Source of the DNA: JBMNGN01 sp050949865
Lineage (GTDB): Bacteria > Bacillota > Syntrophomonadia > Syntrophomonadales > Syntrophomonadaceae
Direction: 5' to 3'
Assembly (NCBI GenBank): GCA_050949865.1
Contig: JBMNGN010000003.1
Coordinates: 1 to 64,000, forward strand
Length of the DNA: 64,000 nucleotides
Positions 1 to 7,955 of this stretch are shown piece by piece. Made by a program: the position numbers and the translations under genes. The notes below the pieces were generated by a model, which saw only the letters and a list, made by a program, of their open reading frames with translations, was not told the origin of the DNA and searched no databases. Numbering within the stretch: position 1 is the stretch's first letter; every line of letters starts with the position of its first letter.

Positions 1-2
1 AT

Positions 3-815
3 GTGCTTAGCAGAAAGACCTGCACCCTAGATTTTAGAAGCCATGAATCTGTAGTAAATGATGGCCACAAGCCCCAATATTATATTGAAAATCATCATGA
101 AGGAATTATATCAAAGGAAGATTTTCAACGGGTTCAAGATATTCTTGCTAATAATGTTTCCTCGGGGAAAAGAGTTAAGCACAAAACATATCCTTTATCT
201 AAAAGATTAAAATGCACTAATTGTGGGGCTAATTTCCATCGGCAGGAGAATCCAAATGGGAAGGTTGATTGGATATGTAGCACCAGCAAGAAAAGTAAAA
301 AATTATGCAAGATGAAATCTATCAGCGAAGAACAGATTGAAAAGTTGTTAAAGGAAGGATTCTATAAAAGGTACGGAGACAATATAACTACTGACGGTAA
401 CCGGTTTAAAAAGCAGTTAATGAAAGAATTGATGAATGCTGAGGCAGCCCGTGACCGGGAGCAAAACCTTCTTAGGGTAAAATTGGAAAAGATCCTAATA
501 GAAGAAAATAAGGCTGTAATCGATGGCTTAGAAACCGGGCCTATTAAAGAAAAGAGAATTGCTATAGAAAATCAAATTGCTGAAAGAGCTGCAGATTGGG
601 AGCTATTTGATAGGGATGAAACCTTCCGAAGAAAGGCACTGGATAAATTGAAAGACCTACAATCGGTACAATCAATAAATAGAATATTGGATATATCTTT
701 TATGAGAGCCTGGGTGATTCGAATTATAGTCGAGTCACCTTATTTATTTACCGTAAAGTGGATTGATGGAAGCAAAACGGTAGTGGGGCAGTTCAGAAGG
801 AGGTATATTTTATGA
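3..815 (+). CDS. Large serine recombinase, C-terminal part (5' end outside window)
   Basis: This is the C-terminal 270 residues of a large serine recombinase. The visible part starts in the recombinase domain, with the QYYIENHHEGII motif near residue 25. A zinc ribbon follows (CTNC near residue 72, partner Cys pair near 92 and 102), then a long charged coiled-coil-like region. The catalytic resolvase domain must lie upstream of base 1. The C-terminus (WVIRIIVE...VKWIDG) matches the first half of the fused recombinase at 2699-6352, so the two are paralogues of one subtype (A). The stop overlaps the next start as ATGA, so translation of the two is coupled. It probably acts with the next gene in integrating or excising the element. 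Confidence 0.85.
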   Translation: MLSRKTCTLDFRSHESVVNDGHKPQYYIENHHEGIISKEDFQRVQDILANNVSSGKRVKHKTYPLSKRLKCTNCGANFHRQENPNGKVDWICSTSKKSKKLCKMKSISEEQIEKLLKEGFYKRYGDNITTDGNRFKKQLMKELMNAEAARDREQNLLRVKLEKILIEENKAVIDGLETGPIKEKRIAIENQIAERAADWELFDRDETFRRKALDKLKDLQSVQSINRILDISFMRAWVIRIIVESPYLFTVKWIDGSKTVVGQFRRRYIL

Positions 816-2533
816 GGGTGAATACGCCAACTGTTGTAAATCCCCGGGTTCGAGTTATTCCTGCAAAGGTTGAAACAGGAAGGGATGATGCTAATCCCGA
901 TGGAGAAAAGAAGAAGATTGCTGTATATGCCCGGGTATCTACAATGGAAGAAGAGCAACAATCAAGCCAGGAGCTTCAGGAAAGCTACTTTAAAGAAATG
1001 ATTGCAAAAAATGAAAACTGGGAATTATATAAAATCTATGCTGACCACGGAGTTACCGGAACAAATACAAAAAATAGAACCGCCTTTAATGAGATGATTG
1101 AAGATGCAAAGGAACAACAATTCGATATAATTATCACTAAATCAATTAGCCGGTTTGCACGAAATACCCTTGATTGTTTGACCTATGTACGTATGCTAAA
1201 AGGCTTAAAAAAGCCCGTGGGCGTGATTTTTGACCGTGAACGCATTTCGTCCTTGGACAGTAGCTCAGAAATGTTACTTACAATAATTGCCAGTATTAGC
1301 GAGGAAGAGAGCAAAACCATTAGTGCCAATGTCTGCTGGGGTGTAACAAAAAGATTTTCTCAAGGTATCCCCCATATTCCCACAACTTATTTTTTAGGAT
1401 ATGACGAGGATGAAGAAGGCAATCTGATTATTAATGAAGAGGAGGCTAAGACGGTAAGACGGATTTATAAAGAACTTCTTGCCGGAAAAGGAACAGTAGT
1501 AATTGCAAAAGAATTGACCAGGGATAAAGTTAAAACTGCCAGGGGGAATACTAAATGGACCAGCGATTCGGTTCTTAAGCTGCTACGAAATGAGAAATAT
1601 GCCGGGCATGCCCTTTGCCAGAAGTCGGTCACATTGGATCCTCTTACCCATAAACGGGTGAGAAATAAAAAACATAAGCCCCAATATTTTATCAGGAATC
1701 ATCATCCGCCCATAATTTCGGAAGAAGATTGGAACGAAGCTCAAAAAGAGCTAGACCGGAGAAGTAAAATGCTCCACGATCCGGGTGGAAAATATCGAAG
1801 GGCTTATAGCGGCAGAGCCCCCTTTTCTAATATGTTTTTTTGCGGAACGTGTGGAATGCCAATAATCCGCAGAAGAATTACTTCAAACAATAAAGAAAAA
1901 AAATATCACTTTACTACTTGGCATTGCCGGGTAGCATCCCATAAATATAAAGCAGACTTTACTTGCAGCGCTAAATATATTTGGGAAGAGGTTATTGAGA
2001 GGGCATACAATGAAATGCTGCTTAAAATGTCCAAGGAAATTGACCAGATTCGTGCTGAAGGGGAAGAAGCCATAGAAGATGTAGATCTATCGGCAGATGA
2101 GACCAGAAGATTGAAAGAGCTGGATGAGATTATCAAACGGATTAGTAATCGAATAAGTGAGCTATCCATGAAGGAGAGCACAACCTATGATCAAATTTAT
2201 GACGCTACCTTAAGGAATCTAATTTATGAGTCTCAGATATATCAGCAAGAATATGAGGCACTGCTCAAAAGCCAGGAGGAAAGCAACTATATGAGAAAAA
2301 ACCTGGAGACCCTGATTAAACACCTACAAACCATAGAGGACTATGAAACCTTTAATGCCAACATCTTCAAAGAGATTGTTGAAAGCGGTATTTTTCATGA
2401 AGATTACGAAATAGAATTTATATTTAAATGTGGCATAAGAAGAAAAGCCTATGGATGGAGAAGAGGGAAAAACCCGGTGGAACCAATAGAATCAGACATT
2501 GAGCAAGAAACAGGCTATAAAAACAGCCTTTAA
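812..2533 (+). CDS. Large serine recombinase, subtype B
   Basis: A complete 573-residue large serine recombinase. The resolvase domain begins near residue 35, with catalytic Ser43 in YARVST and the arginine helix motif SISRFARN. The recombinase domain follows, with the NHHPPII motif near residue 290. A zinc ribbon (CGTCG near 343, further Cys pair near 372 and 383) precedes a coiled-coil region. The start is fixed by an AAGGAGG site at 797-803 and an ATGA overlap with the upstream recombinase. It most resembles the second half of the fused protein at 2699-6352. Proteins of this family cut and rejoin att sites through a 5' phosphoserine intermediate. The catalytic residues look intact, so it is probably active. 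Confidence 0.92.
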   Translation: MRVNTPTVVNPRVRVIPAKVETGRDDANPDGEKKKIAVYARVSTMEEEQQSSQELQESYFKEMIAKNENWELYKIYADHGVTGTNTKNRTAFNEMIEDAKEQQFDIIITKSISRFARNTLDCLTYVRMLKGLKKPVGVIFDRERISSLDSSSEMLLTIIASISEEESKTISANVCWGVTKRFSQGIPHIPTTYFLGYDEDEEGNLIINEEEAKTVRRIYKELLAGKGTVVIAKELTRDKVKTARGNTKWTSDSVLKLLRNEKYAGHALCQKSVTLDPLTHKRVRNKKHKPQYFIRNHHPPIISEEDWNEAQKELDRRSKMLHDPGGKYRRAYSGRAPFSNMFFCGTCGMPIIRRRITSNNKEKKYHFTTWHCRVASHKYKADFTCSAKYIWEEVIERAYNEMLLKMSKEIDQIRAEGEEAIEDVDLSADETRRLKELDEIIKRISNRISELSMKESTTYDQIYDATLRNLIYESQIYQQEYEALLKSQEESNYMRKNLETLIKHLQTIEDYETFNANIFKEIVESGIFHEDYEIEFIFKCGIRRKAYGWRRGKNPVEPIESDIEQETGYKNSL

Positions 2534-2614
2534 TCCTGGTAGCCTTATAGCTAAAATATTTTGACCAGAAGCTTACTAATTAGAAAAAGAGAAAAATAAT
2601 AAAAACTCCTTAAA

Positions 2615-2684
2615 CCTATAAAGATTGTACTTGCAATAGTTTGATATGGATGCAAACATACGAACAAATGCAATCTTTGATAGG
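2615..2684. repeat. Imperfect inverted repeat overlapping the recombinase leader
   Basis: The arms are 2615-2633 and 2665-2684. They match at nearly all positions apart from one single-base gap and a short mismatch, and they are separated by 31 bases that contain a smaller GTTTG/CAAAC repeat. The right arm runs into the AGGTGGGG ribosome site at 2682-2689 of the fused recombinase. It could be a recombinase binding site, an operator, or an RNA hairpin that hides the ribosome site. The sequence alone does not decide between these. Confidence 0.6.
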
Positions 2685-2698
2685 TGGGGAGTTTTTTT

Positions 2699-5600
2699 AT
2701 GGATGAAAAAGATAAGGCCATGTGGGTACATACCCTGTGGGATCCACTTGAGAAAATTGACCAGAGTCCACTTCATAGTAAAAAAGATGGTATTAAGGTC
2801 GCGGCTTATTGTCGGGTTAGCTTAGACTCGCTTAATCTATCAAAATCACTGGAGAGCCAAGTTAGTTACTATACCCATTATATTAATAACAGAAAAAATT
2901 GGAAGTTCGTCGGCATCTATTTTGATAATCTAGTTTCCGGTAGAAAAGCATCACTCAGGCAGGGTTTCACACGGATGCTCAGGCACTGCGATGAAGGGAA
3001 GATAGACCTTATATTAGTCAAAGATGTATCCAGGTTCTCCAGAAATGCAAAAGAACTTATTGAGATTGTTGAGCGGCTAAAAGAAATTAACGTAACGGTA
3101 TATTTTGAAGCTGAAAACATCGAAAGCACCAGAAGCGATACTACTTATCTCCTAAAAACATTTGCTAGTATTGCCCAGGCTAAGATAGAAGAGATATCTT
3201 ACAATGTAAAATGGGGCTATGAGAAAAGGACACTTGAAGGTAAAGCTGATATTAGAGACATGTATGGATATGATAAAGCCGAAGTCGATGGTGAAACAAT
3301 AATTAAGATTAATGAAGAAGAAGCTCAAATTGTAAGAGAGATTTTTGCGATGTACCTTAACGGTTATAGTTCTTATAAGATAGCTGGAGAACTAAGCAGA
3401 AGAAATATTAAGACTAAACAGGGAAAAAAGCTTTGGCGTTCAAGCACTATTGCAGGCATTTTATCAAATATTTCATATACAGGAGATATATTGGTTAGAA
3501 AAACAATTCAAGATATGCTCACCAACAAAATACGGTCAGCCAAAGGTATAGAAGATCAGTATTTTATTGAAAATCATCATCCAGCAATTATAACTAAAGA
3601 AGTATTCGAACAAGTACAAGAAAAGATAAAGAAAAATGGAAAACCTATTTCCCCTCCTACTCGTAGATATAATCCTTTACTTAAACGCGTTCATTGTGGG
3701 AATTGTGGATGTAAATTTAACAGAAATAAAAATAGGGGTAAAGATTATTTTAAGTGTATTAGTAAAATGACCAATAAGAGCCTTTGTGTAAGTCCTGTGA
3801 TTAAAGAAGATGACATAATAAAAATAATGCTTGGAGGATTCAAAGAACGGTTTGATATAGAAAATCCGAAAATCATAAGGCTGCTACAAAGATTATTAAT
3901 CAAAATAAATCAAAATGATCATTTTGAATTCCACCGCCTCAAAGCTTTGAACCAGATTCAATTGGCAAAAAGCTTGCGAGGCGTTGAATACACAGATGAA
4001 GATATCGAGCAAATGGAAGAAAGTTATAAGGAATTTGAAAAAGAACTAGTAAAAATAGAAGATGATAGGAAGTTCCGATTAGAAGCAATTAAATGGTTGG
4101 ATACTGTAGAAAATTTTGAAGCCTTCGAAAACCAAGCCACAATTGAATATATGCGTGGCTGGATAAAAGAAATCACCATATATTCATTAAACGATTATAA
4201 AATCCACTGGATTGATGGAAAAAACACGGAGATCGGAAGTTGTATATCAATTAAACCAGAACTTGAGGAACCTTTAGTAGATGAGAATTTAATAAAATTA
4301 CAGATTAAAGGTTCTTTTGAAGAAAATAAAATCACCTTAGAGAAAGGAGGTGATATACAAAATAAGGAGGGAGTTATGATGCAAGCTGCAAAAAGGTTAA
4401 AGCCTGAAGAGCCAAAGTCTGATTTAATGTTTTTAAATATAAAAAAGCAAATAAGCAATTCTGTAGTAATGCAAACTACTGTACCTATACCTAGTAAGAA
4501 AAAACTGAAAGTAGCAGCTTATATTCGAGTTTCCACAGAAAGCGACCAACAGGAAATAAGTTTAAAGACGCAATATACTTATTTTTTGTACTACATTTTG
4601 CGAGATCCTCAGTATATTCTGGCTGATATCTATATAGATGATGGAAAGAGTGGGCTGACTACAAAAGGAAGGACGGAATTTAATCGCTTAATAGATGATT
4701 GCGTCGCTGGTAAAGTGAATTTAATTATCACAAAATCCTTGTCTAGATTTGCTAGGAATACATTAGATACTCTCGAATATTTAAATCTCTTAAAAAATCT
4801 AGATCCTCCGGTAAATGTGTGGTTTCAGAAAGAAAATCTTTATTCTTTAGATGAAAAAAGCGATCTATTAATAAAACTACTTTCAGTTATTGGGCAGGAA
4901 GAAAGTTTGAATATGGGCGAGTCTATTGCTTGGGCGAAAAGGAGTTTAGCTAAAAGAGGAATAGTTAATCCCGGGCGATTAACTTACGGCTATTATTACG
5001 GAGAAAACAAAGAATGGTTAATAAATAAAGAGGAAGAAAAAGTTGTAAGAAGAATTTACAAAGAATATCAAGAAGGAAAGGAAATTCTAAAAATAGCCAA
5101 GGGTCTTGAGAGTGAATCAATCCCATCGCCAAGTGGACAAAAAAATTGGGAATCAAAAAAAATTAAGGATATATTAAGTTCAGAGACTTATAGAGGAAAC
5201 TATGTTTTTCAAAAATTTTATAATCCGTCAGGTTTAATAAAGATAAAAACAAAAAACCAAGGTGAATTACCAATGTATTTTATTGAAAATCATCATCAAC
5301 CTATAATTGATAGTGATGAATGGGAAAATATTCAAACAATAATGGAAATTAGAGATAAGGAGAGGCAAACTAAAATAGAAAAATATCTACCAGATACTAA
5401 AAAGAATGAAGCGTTTTCTAAAAAACTATACTGTGAAAAATGCCATAGTTATTTAGGATATATAAGACAGGTAGATAGGGGAAAAAATAATAAGGAAAAT
5501 AGGCATTGGAGATGTTATAGTGCAAGAAAAGGCAGGGGTTGTGATTCTATACATTTAAAACAGGAGTATATAGAGGAGAACTTTTCTCAATGCTTAATGG

Positions 5601-6352
5601 ACATAAAGCATAATGAAGCTTTTAGAGAATATATCAATCAATATAAAGAGTCAGAAAAAATCACTCCAGAGGAAGAAAAACTAAGAGAAAGGTTAAATTT
5701 AGAAAGAGAAGAATTAAATCAAAAGTTATATGCAGAAGTAGAAGGAGAGCTTAATAAAAAAGGCAAAGATGCAAAAAAAGTAGATAAATTGATTGATAGG
5801 ATTATGAGGCTACGACAACAGATAAATACGTTTACGCAAAGAGAAGAACAGCTTGAGCTAATTGAAGAAGATGTAGCTGCCATAATGAGAAGTTTAAAAG
5901 ACTATAAAGATAATACAAAAACAGCTACAGGATATTATATGAAAGCGCCTAAATTTAATAAAGAAATATTTGAAGAACATATAGAAAAAGGAACCGTTGC
6001 TGATGATGGGAAAATTATATATAAATTTAAATCGGGATTTGAGTGGGCAGCACCAATTGACTATTCAAACTTTCAAATAAAAGCAAGAAGAAAAATTGCT
6101 GCAAAGAGAGCAAAAGAAAGAGCAGAGTATTTAAAGGGGCCTGAGGTAAAAGAGTTATTAGAATATTGTATAGAGCCAAAGACCTTTAAAGAAATGCAGA
6201 ATTTTTTAGGTAAGTATGCCGCATATCATTCTTTTAGAAAACACATACTTGAGCCTTTGCTAAAACAGGGAATTGTAAAGATGACCATACCAGATCAACC
6301 TGTTCATAGATTACAAAAATACTATTCGGTTGACAGGAAGAAACGCAATTGA
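2699..6352 (+). CDS. Double large serine recombinase (subtype A fused to subtype B)
   Basis: One frame of 1,217 codons encodes two complete serine recombinases head to tail. The first has catalytic Ser41 (YCRVSL), the motif DVSRFSRN, and a zinc ribbon near residues 330-365. The second starts near residue 560, with Ser612 (YIRVST), SLSRFARN and a zinc ribbon near 911-950. The last 70 residues (IPDQPVHRLQKYY) look like the winged-helix tail found in AlbA/Fic-associated regulators. The ATG at 2699 is preferred over an upstream GTG because AGGTGGGG lies 9 bases before it. A perfect internal ribosome site sits at the joint, so the second half may also be made separately. The usual family size is about 500-600 residues, so the fusion is unusual. 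Confidence 0.88.
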   Translation: MDEKDKAMWVHTLWDPLEKIDQSPLHSKKDGIKVAAYCRVSLDSLNLSKSLESQVSYYTHYINNRKNWKFVGIYFDNLVSGRKASLRQGFTRMLRHCDEGKIDLILVKDVSRFSRNAKELIEIVERLKEINVTVYFEAENIESTRSDTTYLLKTFASIAQAKIEEISYNVKWGYEKRTLEGKADIRDMYGYDKAEVDGETIIKINEEEAQIVREIFAMYLNGYSSYKIAGELSRRNIKTKQGKKLWRSSTIAGILSNISYTGDILVRKTIQDMLTNKIRSAKGIEDQYFIENHHPAIITKEVFEQVQEKIKKNGKPISPPTRRYNPLLKRVHCGNCGCKFNRNKNRGKDYFKCISKMTNKSLCVSPVIKEDDIIKIMLGGFKERFDIENPKIIRLLQRLLIKINQNDHFEFHRLKALNQIQLAKSLRGVEYTDEDIEQMEESYKEFEKELVKIEDDRKFRLEAIKWLDTVENFEAFENQATIEYMRGWIKEITIYSLNDYKIHWIDGKNTEIGSCISIKPELEEPLVDENLIKLQIKGSFEENKITLEKGGDIQNKEGVMMQAAKRLKPEEPKSDLMFLNIKKQISNSVVMQTTVPIPSKKKLKVAAYIRVSTESDQQEISLKTQYTYFLYYILRDPQYILADIYIDDGKSGLTTKGRTEFNRLIDDCVAGKVNLIITKSLSRFARNTLDTLEYLNLLKNLDPPVNVWFQKENLYSLDEKSDLLIKLLSVIGQEESLNMGESIAWAKRSLAKRGIVNPGRLTYGYYYGENKEWLINKEEEKVVRRIYKEYQEGKEILKIAKGLESESIPSPSGQKNWESKKIKDILSSETYRGNYVFQKFYNPSGLIKIKTKNQGELPMYFIENHHQPIIDSDEWENIQTIMEIRDKERQTKIEKYLPDTKKNEAFSKKLYCEKCHSYLGYIRQVDRGKNNKENRHWRCYSARKGRGCDSIHLKQEYIEENFSQCLMDIKHNEAFREYINQYKESEKITPEEEKLRERLNLEREELNQKLYAEVEGELNKKGKDAKKVDKLIDRIMRLRQQINTFTQREEQLELIEEDVAAIMRSLKDYKDNTKTATGYYMKAPKFNKEIFEEHIEKGTVADDGKIIYKFKSGFEWAAPIDYSNFQIKARRKIAAKRAKERAEYLKGPEVKELLEYCIEPKTFKEMQNFLGKYAAYHSFRKHILEPLLKQGIVKMTIPDQPVHRLQKYYSVDRKKRN
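4343..4378 (+). promoter_or_regulatory. Internal ribosome-binding sites and start inside the double recombinase
   Basis: AAAGGAGGTGAT at 4343-4354 is a full complement of a typical 16S rRNA 3' end. AAGGAGG at 4364-4370 stands five bases before ATG 4376 (a second ATG follows at 4379). The ATG is in frame with the recombinase and would begin a 658-residue subtype B protein. A TGA at 4351 lies in another frame, which suggests the upstream gene once ended here and a frame change fused the two. Confidence 0.7.
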
Positions 6353-6370
6353 ATATTTTATAAAGAATGA

Positions 6371-6428
6371 AACCCACTGAGTAGCTAGATAGAAATTATC
6401 AGGCTACTTGGTGGGTTATTTTTTTTTT
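6371..6428 (+). terminator. Rho-independent terminator of the recombinase operon
   Basis: Stem 6371-6385 pairs with 6403-6417 (AACCCAC...GTAGC with GCTAC...GTGGGTT, two mismatches), followed by a run of Ts at 6419-6428. It ends transcription shortly after the double recombinase stop codon. Confidence 0.85.
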
Positions 6429-6447
6429 GTAAAAATCAAATGAATAC

Positions 6448-6520
6448 GAAGAAATATTAACTTTTTACTTGACATTTTGAAATATACAATATTTCTACTT
6501 ATCCTTTTAGAATCATGGAG
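6448..6520. other. Probable right attachment junction of the integrated element
   Basis: Coding similarity to the interrupted nucleotide-sugar gene begins at about 6511, right after an in-frame TAG at 6508-6510. Immediately to the left is an inverted repeat (GAAGAAATATT at 6448-6458 and AATATTTCTAC at 6488-6498, 10 of 11 matching) in AT-rich DNA. Such imperfect dyads are common in the attachment sites of large serine recombinases. The exact crossover bases cannot be set without the left end or an empty site. Confidence 0.5.
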
Positions 6521-6822
6521 AGCGAGGGCAGGTTTCAGTTAATATCTCCAAACCTGGCATCACCAAGGGCAACCATTGGCACCATACTAAAAATGAAAAG
6601 TTCCTTGTGGTAAGTGGGCGAGGAGTTATTCGCTTCCGCAAAGTTGGTTCAGATAAGGTCATCGAATATCATGTAAGCGGGGAGAAATTAGAGGTGGTAG
6701 ATATACCCACCGGTTATACACATAATATTGAGAACTTAGGTGATTCGGACATGGTCACTATTATGTGGGCAAATGAGTGCTTTGATCCCGAGAAGCCGGA
6801 TACATTTTTCCTGGAGGTTTAA
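6511..6822 (+). pseudogene. fnlB: 3' remnant of FnlB/WbjC-type UDP-sugar reductase (cupin part)
   Basis: The translation in this frame (GERGQVSVNISKPG, then GNHWHHTKNEKFLVV) matches my memory of the C-terminal cupin region of FnlB/WbjC. That enzyme is the bifunctional epimerase/reductase in UDP-N-acetyl-L-fucosamine synthesis. The N-terminal SDR domain (about 260 residues) is missing, and the frame is closed by TAG at 6508. The break coincides with the end of the recombinase-bearing element, so the gene was probably split by integration. The next gene, two bases away, is the matching 2-epimerase, which supports the assignment. The remnant is probably not translated unless the element is excised. 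Confidence 0.7.
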
Positions 6823-6824
6823 AC

Positions 6825-7953
6825 ATGGCAAAGAAACTAAAACTGATGACCATACTGGGTACCCGACCGGAGATTATTCGGTTATCAGAGGTTATCAAAA
6901 AATGCGATAAATATTTTGAACATATATTAGTTCACACCGGACAGAATTGGGATTATACCCTTAACCAGATTTTCTTTGAGGATCTGGGGTTAAGGGAACC
7001 TGATTATTATCTGGAGGCAGTGGGAGAGGACTTGGGCGAGACCATCGGAAACATCATAGCGAAAAGCTATAAAGTTTTAAGTGAGGTTAAGCCGGATGCT
7101 TTATTAATACTGGGAGATACGAACTCAGCTTTATCGGCTATCTCTGCCAAAAGATTAAAAATTCCTATTTTCCACATGGAGGCCGGGAATCGTTGTTTTG
7201 ATGAGAATCTGCCCGAGGAGACCAACCGAAGGATTGTTGATCATATAGCTGATGTCAACCTCTGCTATAGTGAGCATGCTCGCCGCTATTTGAATTATGA
7301 GGGCGTAGCCAAAGAGCGTACTTATGTAACCGGTTCTCCTATGGCTGAGGTGCTGAGTGCTAATATAGAGAAGATTAAGAATAGTAAAGTGCTTGAGACG
7401 CTGGGATTGGAAAAGGGCAAATATATACTGCTTTCTGCACATCGTGAAGAGAATATTGATATTGAGGAAAATTTCTTTGCGTTAATGAGTGCTGTCAATA
7501 CCATGGCAGTGGAATATGGCATGCCGGTCATATACAGTACACATCCCAGGAGTGCAAAATTTGTCGAGCAAAGAGGTTTCAAGTTCCACCCCAATGTTAG
7601 GAGCTTAAAGCCCTTTGGTTTTTCAGATTATAACCACTTGCAGCTAAATGCTTTTTGTGTAGTGTCAGATAGTGGGACATTACCGGAAGAGGCATCTTAT
7701 TTCAGATTTCCTGCTGTATGTATTCGGACAAGCACTGAGCGACCGGAGGCATCTAGATAAGGGCAATTTCATTATCGGCAGCATTACTGCAGAGCAGGTG
7801 CTGCAGGCCGTCGATATGGCAGTTGCGATGGGTGAAAATGGAGACCTTGGAGTTGATGTTCCGGACTATGTGGATGAGAACGTCAGCACCAAGGTTGTGA
7901 AGATTATTCAGAGTTATACCGGCATAGTAAACCGGATGGTGTGGAGGAAGTAA
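6825..7953 (+). pseudogene. fnlC: UDP-HexNAc 2-epimerase (FnlC/WecB type), frameshifted
   Basis: The product would be a non-hydrolysing UDP-N-acetylhexosamine 2-epimerase. Family features are the N-terminal TILGTRPEIIRLSE, GDTNSALS, HMEAGNRCFDENLPEETNRRIVDH, SAHREENID and the C-terminal RTSTERPEA. The frame breaks after RPEA: an extra T at 7752 gives GCA-TCT-AGA-TAA. Removing it restores ALDKGNFIIGSIT and reads on to the stop at 7951-7953, giving a normal length of about 375 residues. Next to an fnlB-type gene it is most likely the UDP-L-FucNAc forming 2-epimerase, although a WecB role cannot be excluded. The truncated form would lack about 64 C-terminal residues. Confidence 0.78.
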
Positions 7954-7955
7954 AC

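Noticed and set aside
7672..7953. Separate 93-codon gene after the 2-epimerase
   Set aside because: Its last ~65 residues are the missing C-terminus of the epimerase in another frame, so it is the continuation of a frameshifted gene, not a new gene.
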